The position numbers and the translations under genes were made by a program. Positions 29,334 to 38,845 of a DNA stretch of 64,000 bases are shown here, one piece after another. Source of the stretch: Paraglaciecola sp. L1A13 (GTDB lineage: Bacteria > Pseudomonadota > Gammaproteobacteria > Enterobacterales > Alteromonadaceae); assembly GCF_009796745.1 (NCBI RefSeq), contig NZ_CP047024.1, positions 3,596,001 through 3,660,000 on the forward strand, in the 5' to 3' direction. Position 1 is the first letter of the stretch, and every line of letters starts with the position of its first letter. Below the pieces are notes generated by a model, which was not told the origin of the DNA, made no database searches, and saw nothing but the letters and a program-made list of their open reading frames with translations.

Positions 29334-29831
29334 CTAGATGTTCGTCACATCAATACAATCTACTTGGGTTTTCAAGGTAGGTAAAACGGCTAATAGGTGG
29401 GGCTCGAATCGACTTTTACTATGCTGAGCGATATAACGTTTTACGCCTAAAAAGCTAGCTACCGCCGCCAAGAGTGAACACAATATGACCCAACCTTCGC
29501 TATGGATCGAAAAATTAGCGAGTAATAAGGAACTCACCACGGCCGCTGTTATCATGGATAAAAGAGGCAACATATAAACAAGTAATGACGCGCTCAATAG
29601 CATGGCTTCAGGAATGCCTAACTTTACGTCCTGACCAATCGATACACTTTCGTGGCAAGGTAACCATAACGCATCTCGTTTATTTGCCAGCGCGCGAGCG
29701 ATAACACCCGTACCGCAATTATCTTTAGCGTGACAACTGCCACAAGTAGACTTCACTTGCGTCGCAATTTTTATATACTGCTGGCCTTGGTTATTTCGAA
29801 CTTCAACAACCGTTCCTACTTCTTCAATCAT
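29334..29831 (-). CDS. rseC: SoxR-reducing/sigma-E regulatory protein RseC (MucC)
   Basis: Inner-membrane protein of 165 residues with an N-terminal cysteine motif (Cys30, 33, 39 in CGSCHAKDNCG) and two central membrane helices (about 75-115). Last gene of rpoE-rseA-rseB-rseC. E. coli RseC modulates sigma-E only weakly and helps reset SoxR. The pattern of cysteines and helices is diagnostic. It starts one base after rseB ends. Confidence 0.93.
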   Translation of the reverse strand: MIEEVGTVVEVRNNQGQQYIKIATQVKSTCGSCHAKDNCGTGVIARALANKRDALWLPCHESVSIGQDVKLGIPEAMLLSASLLVYMLPLLSMITAAVVSSLLLANFSIHSEGWVILCSLLAAVASFLGVKRYIAQHSKSRFEPHLLAVLPTLKTQVDCIDVTNI

Positions 29832-29832
29832 A

Positions 29833-30957
29833 CTAAGGTGTCGCTAAGTGAATTGAATTTGCAATATGATTAGCTGTTTCTGGAGGAAGCTTACCCACCA
29901 CAGTAACGTTAAGTTTACCCTGATTTAGGGTTAACAATGTGTCTGACTCATGACGTAAAAGGATATCTTGATTAATACCGTCGTTTTGGCTTTCTCGCAT
30001 ATAGATAGATACATCAACTAAACCATCACTTAGCATCACATATTCAACCGATAAACCTGTAATCGGCAGACGATGGATATCACGTTTAACCTCAATCATG
30101 CCCACTGGCATATATGCGATATCCCATATGGGTTTAGTGTCTACTTGAGGCCTGAGCTCTAGTACTTCAGGAAGCATAGCAGGTTCTATTTTTTCAAAAA
30201 AATCGTCAGGTTGTTCTGTCACATGACACGCAGTAACTTGTATTTGTTCGAGTAATTGCCCATTCAAATCCACAAGATTCATTTTGAGCATTAAACCTGT
30301 TTCTTGATCAAGCCAAACATTCATGCCAAACCGTGATTTGTCTTTACTAACAATGCGAATTTGTTGTGCCGCTCTACCTGATACGCGGCTGCGGCCTACC
30401 ATGACAAAATCATAACTGGCCTTGATTTCATCAGGCTGTTGAAAAAACTCGCTGGGGAAAGGGCCATTAATAACGTTCGATTGCAAACTATAGGGAGGAA
30501 CGTTCGGTTCAAAGTAGCTGACTTTATTGCCAATACGCACCACTTCTCTACCTGGCCCATTAAGCAAATTAAGCTGCTCCATTTTAACACCCTGCACACT
30601 GACACCATGACGCCATAGGTATGGCTGAGAGTCCACGCCAGGTTTGAGTAACACAAATGAAATACTGTAATTTAAATTACGGTGTGCATAAGCCATTTTT
30701 TCAAGCCAACCGTGAGCACTATCGGAGGGAAATGCTTTAATCTGCTGGGTATATGAATCCGGCGGTGTATTAACAGAAATATTCTTTTGGATATTAATAT
30801 CAGCTTGGACATTAATATTAGCTTGGGCACTATCATCAGATTGCCCAATACTACTGAAGGATAAAAACGTTAGGCAGACAAGCGAAATCTGCCTAATGAA
30901 TTTTGAGGATCTATCTTTGCGGAATGTTTTCAACGTTGCTTGACTGTTCAGTCTCAT
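29833..30957 (-). CDS. rseB: Sigma-E regulatory protein RseB
   Basis: Periplasmic sensor that binds the anti-sigma RseA and shields it from DegS; mislocalised LPS and lipoproteins release it. The product has a signal peptide (about 20-40, FIRQISLVCLTFLSFSS), a short Gln/Asn-rich segment, a MucB/RseB N-terminal lipoprotein-like domain (KMAYAHRNLNYSISFVLLKP) and the C-terminal domain (LPITGLSVEYVMLSDGLVDV). From ATG 30957 it overlaps rseA by 47 bases. A TTG at 30933 would shorten but not remove the overlap. Confidence 0.94.
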   Translation of the reverse strand: MRLNSQATLKTFRKDRSSKFIRQISLVCLTFLSFSSIGQSDDSAQANINVQADINIQKNISVNTPPDSYTQQIKAFPSDSAHGWLEKMAYAHRNLNYSISFVLLKPGVDSQPYLWRHGVSVQGVKMEQLNLLNGPGREVVRIGNKVSYFEPNVPPYSLQSNVINGPFPSEFFQQPDEIKASYDFVMVGRSRVSGRAAQQIRIVSKDKSRFGMNVWLDQETGLMLKMNLVDLNGQLLEQIQVTACHVTEQPDDFFEKIEPAMLPEVLELRPQVDTKPIWDIAYMPVGMIEVKRDIHRLPITGLSVEYVMLSDGLVDVSIYMRESQNDGINQDILLRHESDTLLTLNQGKLNVTVVGKLPPETANHIANSIHLATP

Positions 30958-31513
30958 ATAACTCTACTTCAGATTCATCTTTATCCGGTGCGGCTTTAAA
31001 ACGTAACTGCTGCTTATGGTCGTTTAAGTAAGCGTTAATGACTCTACGTTGTTCAGATGCATCAGCTCTTGGTAATGTACGCGTTTGCTCTAAGCTAACG
31101 GGTGATAACCCACCTTGTATACCTAACAACGCTGGAGCTGAATTAAACGGTTGCTCAACTTCAGGTTGATTAAATTGCTGCACACCAATAATCATCGCTA
31201 CTGCTACCGAAGCAGCAACAGCCATTTGTCCGCCTTGCTTAGCAAAGGGTACCACAGAACCAATCAATGGTAGATCACGCCATGATTTTTTCGGAGCGAG
31301 AATAGCGGGCTCAGACTCCAATGCAGCTGCGACGTTTGCAGCAATATCGAAATTGATTTGCGGTGCCATCTCTTTGCGAAGACCATCACGAATTAAGTGA
31401 TAACTCTGCCACTTGTCAGCTAGCTCAGCATCACTCTTTATAGCATCTAGTAGTTGTTCATCATGCAACTCACCATCAACTAGAGCAGATAAATTTTCAA
31501 TTTTTTGCGTCAT
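30911..31513 (-). CDS. rseA: Anti-sigma-E factor RseA
   Basis: Single-span inner-membrane anti-sigma factor. The 200 residues have the RseA N-terminal sigma-binding domain (IENLSALVDGELHDEQLLDA, about 5-24, continuing to about 70), a membrane helix (about 98-116, MAVAASVAVAMIIGVQQF) and a periplasmic tail with the RseB-binding region. Located 126 bp after rpoE. Its 3' end extends 47 bases into rseB, a longer overlap than usual. Confidence 0.94.
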   Translation of the reverse strand: MTQKIENLSALVDGELHDEQLLDAIKSDAELADKWQSYHLIRDGLRKEMAPQINFDIAANVAAALESEPAILAPKKSWRDLPLIGSVVPFAKQGGQMAVAASVAVAMIIGVQQFNQPEVEQPFNSAPALLGIQGGLSPVSLEQTRTLPRADASEQRRVINAYLNDHKQQLRFKAAPDKDESEVELYETEQSSNVENIPQR

Positions 31514-31639
31514 ATAACAAGCTTCCTGAATATACGCTTAAATAAACTGTCACTTGAAATAAAAATCTATCTCAAATTACTGTGGTAACTGCAACGTCAT
31601 CGTTCAAATTTTGACGATGCGTCACCGCTATAACCTTCG

Positions 31640-32227
31640 CTAGCGTTGCAACAAAGGCTGAATGACCTTATCCAATGCTTCTCGAGCTCTGAATATACGT
31701 GAACGAACAGTCCCAACTGGACAATCCATCACGTTGGCAATTTCTTCGTAACTTAACCCTTCTAACTCTCGTAGGCTGATTGCCATACGTAAATCTTCGG
31801 GTAACTTATCCATCGTATCAAACAGTAGTTTTTCCATTTGAACCGACATTAAATTCTTTTCTGGCGAATTATTTTCTTTAAGGGCATCACTGCCATCATA
31901 AAAATCCGCATCTTCTGCATCTACATCGCTCGCTGGGGGCTTTCTGCCTTGCGAGACTAAATAATTTTTAGCGCTATTTACGGCTATACGGTATAACCAT
32001 GTATAAAACGCACTATCGCCCCTAAAATTAGGTAATGCACGGTAAGCTTTAATAAATGCTTCTTGTGCTACGTCAGCAACGTCACCGGAGTTCTTCACAT
32101 ATCGTGATACTAAATAAGCCACTTTGTGTTGGTACTTAACTACCAACAATCCAAATGCGTCTTTATCTCCGCGTTGCACTTTTTCAACAATTTGCTGATC
32201 TGTTAACTGCTCGCTCATTCGAGCCAA
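31640..32227 (-). CDS. rpoE: RNA polymerase sigma-E factor
   Basis: ECF sigma factor for envelope stress. The 195 residues show region 2 (DKDAFGLLVVKYQHKVAYLV to FIKAYRALPNFRGDSAFYTW) and region 4 (LPEDLRMAISLRELEGLSYE and VGTVRSRIFRAREAL). It is very close to E. coli RpoE in sequence and length. It is divergent from nadB as in E. coli and is preceded by its own sigma-E promoter, indicating positive autoregulation. Confidence 0.98.
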   Translation of the reverse strand: MARMSEQLTDQQIVEKVQRGDKDAFGLLVVKYQHKVAYLVSRYVKNSGDVADVAQEAFIKAYRALPNFRGDSAFYTWLYRIAVNSAKNYLVSQGRKPPASDVDAEDADFYDGSDALKENNSPEKNLMSVQMEKLLFDTMDKLPEDLRMAISLRELEGLSYEEIANVMDCPVGTVRSRIFRAREALDKVIQPLLQR

Positions 32228-32270
32228 TACTCCTGATACAAATACTATTCTGGCTCATGCAAGCACTATA

Positions 32271-32297
32271 ATTGACCATGCCATTTGCAATAAGTTC
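32271..32297 (-). promoter_or_regulatory. Sigma-E promoter of rpoE-rseABC
   Basis: Leftward, GAACTT (32292-32297), a 16-nt spacer, then TCAAT (32271-32275), about 44 nt before the rpoE ATG. This fits the sigma-E consensus GGAACTT-N16-TCTGA/TCAAA in sequence and spacing and predicts autoregulation. Confidence 0.8.
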
Positions 32298-32445
32298 GTT
32301 TTGTAAGAATTATTTTCAAAATAAATTCGAAATATTTTCCCTAAATATCGCTAAGCGGTGCATCTTGCCATTAATATCATTGTATTTCTTACAACATTAA
32401 TTAGTATTGCTGCACTCTATTAGCATTATTGGTGTAGTTTACCCT

Positions 32446-34050
32446 ATGCACTCCACTGTTGAACATCGTTGTGACGTACTAATTATAGGCAGCGGCGCTG
32501 CGGGCCTTAGCCTAGCATTGAAACTCGCCGAGCACTGCCAGATTATCGTACTAAGTAAAAGTAGTTTAGCCGAAGGGTCAACCCGTTACGCGCAAGGTGG
32601 TATAGCGGCCGTTTTTGATGAAGACGACTCTATCGAATCACACGTTAAAGATACGCTTATGGCCGGCGCAGGTTTATGTGATGAGCAAGTTGTACACTTT
32701 ACAGCTTCTCGCGCTAAAGCCTGCATGCAATGGCTTATAGACTTCGGTATGCCGTTCGATCAAATGGCCGATAGTGCTGGCGGTGAGCAGCGCTATCACT
32801 TAACCAGAGAAGGTGGTCATAGTCACAGGCGCATACTGCACGCAGCCGATGCGACTGGCGAAGCCGTTCAGGTAACACTTATTGAAGCGGTAAAGCAGCA
32901 TCCAAATATTCACATTTTCGAGCGCTATAACGCCGTCGACCTGATTAAAAGTAAAGATTCCCCTAATCAATTACTAGGTGCCTATGTTTGGAATCGTAAA
33001 CACGAACATGTTGAAGTTATACGTAGCAAATTTACGGCTTTAGCGACCGGTGGCGCGAGTAAGGTCTATCAATACACTTCAAATCCCGATGTATCCAGTG
33101 GCGATGGTATCGCAATGGCGTGGCGAGCAGGTTGCAGCGTGGCAAATATGGAATTTAACCAATTTCATCCAACATGTTTGTTTCACCCTGAAGCACGTAA
33201 TTTCCTTATAAGCGAAGCGCTACGAGGTGAAGGAGCATTTTTGTGCCATGCCGATGGCACCCCTTTTATGCAAAAATTTGATGAGCGTGGTGATTTAGCC
33301 CCCAGAGACATTGTCGCTCGCGCCATCGACTTCGAGATGAAACGCCTAGGTGCCGACTGTATGTATTTAGACATCAGCCACAAACCAGCTGACTTCATTA
33401 AAAAGCATTTTCCCAATATCTATCGTAAATGTCGTGCTTTAGGAATAGACATTACTCGTCAACCCATCCCAGTTGTACCCGCAGCGCACTACAGCTGTGG
33501 TGGTGTAGTCACTGATCTTAACGCAAAGACCGACCTAGACAACCTATATGCCTTAGGCGAAGTAGCTTACACCGGTCTACATGGCGCAAATAGGATGGCC
33601 AGCAACTCGCTGCTTGAATGTATAGTTTTCGCTCATTCAGCAGCTGAAAATATTATTCAGCGTATTACTGAAAAAGATTCAATTGAAGATATTCAGCCTT
33701 GGGATGAATCTCAAGTTGGCGATTCAGATGAAGAAGTCATAATTCAACATAACTGGCATGAGTTACGTCTTTTCATGTGGGATTACGTCGGTATTGTGCG
33801 TACCAACAAGCGCTTGGCCCGGGCTCAGCACCGTATTGAATTATTAAAGCAAGAAGTTGATGAGTACTATTCGTATTTTAAAGTCAGTAACAATCTTTTG
33901 GAACTGCGTAACTTGCTAACCGTAGCAGAACTAATCGTTAAGTGCGCCCAGCAACGTAAAGAGAGTAGAGGCCTGCATTATAATTTGGATTATCCCGACT
34001 TGCTCGAGAACCCTAGTCCATCAGTTATTCCTGGAAAAATCACTAAATAG
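32446..34050 (+). CDS. nadB: L-aspartate oxidase
   Basis: FAD enzyme that oxidises aspartate to iminoaspartate, the first step of de novo NAD synthesis. From ATG 32446 it has 534 residues, near E. coli NadB (540). It shows the FAD-binding GSGAAG (15-20), [29 protein letters not shown] and the succinate dehydrogenase-type HYSCGGV and [15 protein letters not shown] motifs. The frame extends to TTG 32407, but the extra 13 residues do not belong to the family. Its stop overlaps the convergent MaoC-like gene by eight bases. NadE, the last step of the pathway, is also here at 37.9 kb. Confidence 0.97.
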   Translation: MHSTVEHRCDVLIIGSGAAGLSLALKLAEHCQIIVLSKSSLAEGSTRYAQGGIAAVFDEDDSIESHVKDTLMAGAGLCDEQVVHFTASRAKACMQWLIDFGMPFDQMADSAGGEQRYHLTREGGHSHRRILHAADATGEAVQVTLIEAVKQHPNIHIFERYNAVDLIKSKDSPNQLLGAYVWNRKHEHVEVIRSKFTALATGGASKVYQYTSNPDVSSGDGIAMAWRAGCSVANMEFNQFHPTCLFHPEARNFLISEALRGEGAFLCHADGTPFMQKFDERGDLAPRDIVARAIDFEMKRLGADCMYLDISHKPADFIKKHFPNIYRKCRALGIDITRQPIPVVPAAHYSCGGVVTDLNAKTDLDNLYALGEVAYTGLHGANRMASNSLLECIVFAHSAAENIIQRITEKDSIEDIQPWDESQVGDSDEEVIIQHNWHELRLFMWDYVGIVRTNKRLARAQHRIELLKQEVDEYYSYFKVSNNLLELRNLLTVAELIVKCAQQRKESRGLHYNLDYPDLLENPSPSVIPGKITK

Positions 34051-35008
34051 CCATCAACTCCCCATTTAGATGGGGAGTGTTACCCTTTTCGCTATCAAGA
34101 GAGAATTTAACGTGATGTGCATCTACCTTTATCTTTTCAATCGCCAGATTTTCATTCCACGATGCGGAAAAACACAGTTTATTGGGTAGTAATATCGGTT
34201 TAATAAATTGTACGTTTGTTGTGAAGCCTTTTTTAAATGGCTCTGGTGTCAGTTGCTCAAGCGCAGAAATGCAACGGGATTTTGACCACATACCATGGGC
34301 AATAGCTTGTTTAAAACCAAATAATTGTGCACTCAATTTTGCTAAATGGATTGGATTGTAATCTCCAGATGCCCGGGCATACCGTCGTCCTAAATCTCTG
34401 CCTAATTTCCAAGTCTGTCTGTTGTCACGCCCCCGCTGCTGCAATGGATCATGTTGTGAATCGAGCCCTTTATGCTCTTGATTATTCGTTACGCTTCGCT
34501 TTTGTGTGTCACCCGTGCTGTCTTGAGCAGGCGAATATGCAGCGCTGCGATATAAATTAGCACTCTCAGACGACCAACACAGCTCACCGTTGATCCTGAT
34601 CTCGGTAATGATTGAAAACACAATCCCTTTAGAGTGAGGCGTTATATCCCTAAAGTAACAACTGAAAACACACGCTTCATCAGCATATATAGGTCTATAT
34701 TGCGTAATTTCGTTGGCAATGTGTACGAGTCCTAATAGGGAAAAAGGGAATTTTTTTTGCAGCATTAACATTAGATGTAAAGGAAAACTCATTACATGCA
34801 AGTAACAGGGATGTAAAGCGTGCCCTTGCCAATTCGTTACTTGATGAAATTTATTGAATTGCTTTTTTTCAATACTAGGCGCAGCGTATTTTAATATCGT
34901 TGCTGGAAGAGTTGCGATGTTAGCGTCAATAAGAGGCCGATTTTCTCGTTTAAACGCTGCTTGCATCAGTAAACGTCCTGCGCTTGGCAGCTTGGTCAAT
35001 AACGTCAT
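34043..35008 (-). CDS. MaoC-like hotdog-fold dehydratase family protein
   Basis: 321 residues, probably two hotdog domains. The C-terminal one (about 200-315) carries the hydratase 2 motif [20 protein letters not shown], with Asp and His as the usual catalytic pair, followed by [12 protein letters not shown]. The N-terminal half resembles a degenerate first hotdog ([18 protein letters not shown]). Likely acts on an acyl-CoA, perhaps 3-hydroxyacyl dehydration. No fatty-acid gene is adjacent, so the pathway is open. Convergent with nadB. Confidence 0.8.
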   Translation of the reverse strand: MTLLTKLPSAGRLLMQAAFKRENRPLIDANIATLPATILKYAAPSIEKKQFNKFHQVTNWQGHALHPCYLHVMSFPLHLMLMLQKKFPFSLLGLVHIANEITQYRPIYADEACVFSCYFRDITPHSKGIVFSIITEIRINGELCWSSESANLYRSAAYSPAQDSTGDTQKRSVTNNQEHKGLDSQHDPLQQRGRDNRQTWKLGRDLGRRYARASGDYNPIHLAKLSAQLFGFKQAIAHGMWSKSRCISALEQLTPEPFKKGFTTNVQFIKPILLPNKLCFSASWNENLAIEKIKVDAHHVKFSLDSEKGNTPHLNGELMAI

Positions 35009-35068
35009 AAAAAGCTATCGCAGTGCCAATTTAGTGTAATGAGCAATATGTACTTTCTGACCCGATAT

Positions 35069-35545
35069 TTATAATTTAGCATGCGTTTCTAATTTTTCTT
35101 GTCGTTGCTGACTCGCCAAAATACAACGGCATAAACGACGATAATCTTGTTCGCTCACTCGATCTCGAAATACCCAGCACCAATGCGCCGATAAGTCAGC
35201 TTTTTGCTGATGGCGCTGTAAAAAAGGGATAAGCTGGATCAATAACAAGCCACCTAGCATTTTGGATTGTTCACCGATCCACCAATTAGCGTCGAGTCTC
35301 TGATCAAGATAATTCCATTCACCTAAATAACTAACCTGCACAATAATATCTCTACTTTCTCGGTCTCGCCATCGTCTGAGAAAGTAAATCGTGATTAAGA
35401 AGACCGTAATACCTTGCCAGAGTTTTTGATAGGTTAAAACGTTTGGCTGCCACACAAAAACGCTGGCAACCATGAAGCCATATACGACGCAGAACAATTT
35501 GGTCTGTAATCGCGAAGGTTTTATTTCAATTCTATACTTTGACAC
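35069..35545 (-). CDS. YgfX (CptA) family inner-membrane protein
   Basis: 158 residues with two membrane helices near the N-terminus (LFCVVYGFMVASVFVW; GITVFLITIYFL) and a soluble C-terminal part. Encoded directly after sdhE, overlapping it by 14 bases, the same pairing as E. coli sdhE-ygfX. Proposed in E. coli to be a toxin of cell division partnered with SdhE (CptB), though the SdhE flavinylation role is better supported. Sequence conservation in this family is low, so context carries much of the call. Confidence 0.8.
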   Translation of the reverse strand: MSKYRIEIKPSRLQTKLFCVVYGFMVASVFVWQPNVLTYQKLWQGITVFLITIYFLRRWRDRESRDIIVQVSYLGEWNYLDQRLDANWWIGEQSKMLGGLLLIQLIPFLQRHQQKADLSAHWCWVFRDRVSEQDYRRLCRCILASQQRQEKLETHAKL

Positions 35546-35783
35546 GACTAAGAATATGATCGATTAAGCGCTTGTAATCAGCATTATGACAAGGCTGATG
35601 CCCCATTAACCAAGCATATAAGTCTGGATCATCAGATGTTAACAGACTCTCAAAAATTACTTTATCTGCTTCAGATAAGTCATTAAAGCCTTCGTCAACG
35701 AACGGCATAAAGATAACATCTAATTCTAACATTCCGCGCCGACAAGCCCATTTCAAGCGCGCATATCTTTGTTTGGTAAACAT
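35532..35783 (-). CDS. sdhE: FAD assembly factor SdhE (YgfY/CptB)
   Basis: 83-residue all-helical protein that promotes covalent FAD attachment to SdhA and FrdA. It shows the family signature RRGMLELD (15-22) and the helix WLMGHQPCHN near residue 60. Length is typical. It lies upstream of ygfX and divergent from ygfZ, the same trio as in E. coli. Confidence 0.93.
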   Translation of the reverse strand: MFTKQRYARLKWACRRGMLELDVIFMPFVDEGFNDLSEADKVIFESLLTSDDPDLYAWLMGHQPCHNADYKRLIDHILSRVKV

Positions 35784-35951
35784 GGATTATCCTATTATGA
35801 AAATTCTTTATCAGTTTACCATAAATTTATCACTAGACACCTTATCCATAGTGGACATCGTACGATTGTTTTATCAATAATTACCCTTGCTTATTAATAG
35901 TTAAGCCACATATTATTGAACAATTAAGCTTTGTAAAAGAGATGATAACCT

Positions 35952-36911
35952 GTGATAGATCCTATCGATTTTGCGGATGATATCCCCGCTGACTTTATTT
36001 GCCGATTAGATGACTTAAATGTCTTGAACGTAAGCGGTGAAGAACGCATTAAGTACTTACAAGGCCAAGTGACTGCTGATATGTCCAAGCTCACAGCTCA
36101 TGAAGCTCTTCTAGGCTGCCACTGTGATTTTAAGGGTAAAGCGTGGAATATATTTTACGCCTTAGAGCACAATGATTCAGTATTGTTAATCAGTCATAAA
36201 GAAAGTGCTGCTACATCACTACCTGAGCTTAAAAAGTACGGAGTGTTTGCCAAGGTGGATTTTTCACAAGACACCCAGCAATGGGCATGTTTTGGTGGTA
36301 GAGGACCTCAGTTAGAAACCATTATCAGTGAGTTGTTTGCTGATGTTCCATTTGAACAGCAGCAAACTTTTAGTAATGAGAACGGCGTGGTCATGGCATT
36401 AAGTTCCCCTGAGCCAAGGTTTATGCTAGTTCTGACTGCAAAGGGCCAAGCGAAACTTGCGGATCACCCAAACTTACCCTTGTTAAGCAGTAAGCTCTGG
36501 GAAGTGCTTGATATTCAAGCTGGGATAGCGCAACTCAATACCGCCACCAGCAATGAATTCGTGCCGCAGATGATGAACCTTCAGGCGATTGATGGGATTA
36601 ACTTTAGTAAAGGTTGCTACATGGGACAAGAAGTTGTCGCACGTACCAAGTTTCTTGGGAAAAACAAGCGTGCAGCTTTTATACTTAAAGCGTCTCAAAG
36701 CGTGAATGTTACCCCAGGCGAGATCCTTGAAGCACCTGCAGGTGATAATTGGCGTAGAGGCGGCACTGTGCTGCGTGCTGCGAACTTAAATAAAGAGACT
36801 TGGTTGCTAGCGGTAGTCGCAAACGACACGGAAATTGACTCAAAAATGCGCTTGAAAGAACAGCCTGCAACTGTTTTTACCGTGCAATCCTTGCCATATT
36901 CATTAGAATAA
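35952..36911 (+). CDS. ygfZ: tRNA-modifying/iron-sulfur repair protein YgfZ
   Basis: Folate-dependent GcvT-like protein needed for activity of some Fe-S enzymes such as MiaB. The 319 residues open with a GTG codon and have the GcvT-type N-terminal domain (RIKYLQGQVTADM) and the YgfZ signature KGCYMGQEVVAR (220-231) with its conserved cysteine. Divergent from sdhE-ygfX, as in E. coli. Confidence 0.95.
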   Translation: MIDPIDFADDIPADFICRLDDLNVLNVSGEERIKYLQGQVTADMSKLTAHEALLGCHCDFKGKAWNIFYALEHNDSVLLISHKESAATSLPELKKYGVFAKVDFSQDTQQWACFGGRGPQLETIISELFADVPFEQQQTFSNENGVVMALSSPEPRFMLVLTAKGQAKLADHPNLPLLSSKLWEVLDIQAGIAQLNTATSNEFVPQMMNLQAIDGINFSKGCYMGQEVVARTKFLGKNKRAAFILKASQSVNVTPGEILEAPAGDNWRRGGTVLRAANLNKETWLLAVVANDTEIDSKMRLKEQPATVFTVQSLPYSLE

Positions 36912-36979
36912 TAAGCTAATACTAAATTTTTAATCGGCGAGTATTTCATGTACCCGCCACCAATAGTTATGGATACCTT

Positions 36980-37465
36980 ATGAATATAACCACCAACACA
37001 GTCGTTACCATGCATTTCACCGTAAGTGCTCCTGACGGCACACAAATTGACTCGTCAAAAGAAGCAGAGCCGATGGTGTTTTTGCAAGGCAGTCACTACC
37101 TAATTCAAGGATTAGAAGACCACTTGGAAGGCAAACAGGTTGGTGAGAAATTCATTATCGACGTTGAACCAGAGCAAGCATACGGAGAACGCCTTGATAC
37201 TTTGGTACAAGAGGTACCGCGCTCAATGTTCGAAGGTATGGAAATTGAACCAGGTATGACATTCAGAGCAACTACCGACGAAGGTGAGCAGTCGGTAATG
37301 ATTCTCGACGTTGATGATGAGACCGTTGTCGTAGATGGTAACCATCCTTTATCAGGTTTGACATTAACATTTGATGTCGAAATTTTAGAAGTACGTGAAG
37401 CAACAGAGGAAGAAATATCCCACGGTCATCCTCACACAGGTGAAGGATGTGGTCACACCCATTAA
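36980..37465 (+). CDS. slyD: FKBP-type peptidyl-prolyl isomerase SlyD
   Basis: 161 residues. FKBP domain with an inserted IF chaperone flap (about 65-130). It begins TVVTMHFTVSAPDGTQIDSS and contains FLQGSHYLIQGLEDHLEG. The C-terminus is shorter and less His-rich than in E. coli but keeps HGHPHTGEGCGHTH, a likely nickel-binding tail. Follows ygfZ by 68 bp and ends at a bidirectional terminator shared with glnB. A second, shorter FKBP (fkpB) is at 52.0 kb. Confidence 0.93.
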   Translation: MNITTNTVVTMHFTVSAPDGTQIDSSKEAEPMVFLQGSHYLIQGLEDHLEGKQVGEKFIIDVEPEQAYGERLDTLVQEVPRSMFEGMEIEPGMTFRATTDEGEQSVMILDVDDETVVVDGNHPLSGLTLTFDVEILEVREATEEEISHGHPHTGEGCGHTH

Positions 37466-37518
37466 TACATTTGGGCTAAATGACGCAAATAATAGCGTAT
37501 TTTTTACCAATTTATAAA

Positions 37519-37548
37519 ACAAAAACGAGGCCAAATGGCCTCGTTTTT
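37519..37548. terminator. Bidirectional terminator between slyD and glnB
   Basis: AAAAACGAGGCC - AAAT - GGCCTCGTTTTTT: an eight-bp GC-rich stem with an A-run before and a T-run after. It lies between convergent slyD and glnB. Confidence 0.92.
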
Positions 37549-37575
37549 TATTATATTTTCATTTCGCACTAGGCG

Positions 37576-37938
<363 letters not shown>

Positions 37939-38769
37939 TTAATCATAAATTGTTGGAATGGGTATACGTTTATGTTGCGTCTTTTTGTAAATTTCCAATA
38001 GGCGTTCTGTTACTTGTTGTGATACAGGCTTTCCTTCGAGAAAATCATCGATGTCATCATAACTCATCCCGAGCGCTTGCTCGTCCGATTTCTGTGGACT
38101 CAAACTCTCTAAATCAGCGGTAGGCGGTTTATTTACCAGATTATCAGGCGCACCAAGATAGCTAGCAATTTGTCGAACTTGGCGTTTATTTAGCCCAAAA
38201 AGCGGCGCTAAATCGCAAGCTCCGTCGCCGTATTTGGTATAAAAACCAGTAATATTTTCCGCAGAATGATCCGTCCCCAGCACTAAGCCGTCTAACATGC
38301 CCGCGATTTCATATTGAACAATCATTCGCGTTCTTGCTTTAACATTACCTTTGACGAAATCACGCTTATTGTCACTAGTGGGCAGTAATCCGGCGGCCTG
38401 TAGCGCTTGATTGGTTTGCAGATCAATCGCATCAGCCCCAGGTTGAATATTTACCGAAAGTGACTGACTAGGTTGAATAAAATCGATCGACAATTGAGCA
38501 TCTGCTTCATCTGCTTGTACGCTATATGGCAATCGCACCGCTACAAATTGATATTTTGGGTTCGGCTGTACATTCAATTGATTAACTGCAATCTGCGCCA
38601 ACCGACCAAGTGTGCATGAATCAATCCCCCCACTGATCCCAAGCACTAGTGTTTTCAACCCCGAAGCAATCAGATGGTTCTTAATAAAGTCCACTCGTCT
38701 CGCTATTTCAAACTCAATATCTATTTGCGGTTTCACACGCATCTCGTCAATAACCGCTTGCTTGTGCAT
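37939..38769 (-). CDS. nadE: NAD synthetase, ammonia-dependent
   Basis: Amidates nicotinic acid adenine dinucleotide to NAD. The 276 residues show the PP-loop SGGIDS (46-51), the second ATP-binding region [19 protein letters not shown] and no glutaminase domain, so it uses free ammonia. Length matches E. coli NadE (275). Paired with glnB here, a link between NAD synthesis and nitrogen status worth noting because the enzyme consumes ammonia. Confidence 0.96.
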   Translation of the reverse strand: MHKQAVIDEMRVKPQIDIEFEIARRVDFIKNHLIASGLKTLVLGISGGIDSCTLGRLAQIAVNQLNVQPNPKYQFVAVRLPYSVQADEADAQLSIDFIQPSQSLSVNIQPGADAIDLQTNQALQAAGLLPTSDNKRDFVKGNVKARTRMIVQYEIAGMLDGLVLGTDHSAENITGFYTKYGDGACDLAPLFGLNKRQVRQIASYLGAPDNLVNKPPTADLESLSPQKSDEQALGMSYDDIDDFLEGKPVSQQVTERLLEIYKKTQHKRIPIPTIYD

Positions 38770-38845
38770 CTCACTCTCGCTCTGCTGATAAACTGATATT
38801 AATGGTGGCTAATTCCTAGACCAATTCTGATATGGCTCGACCGAC

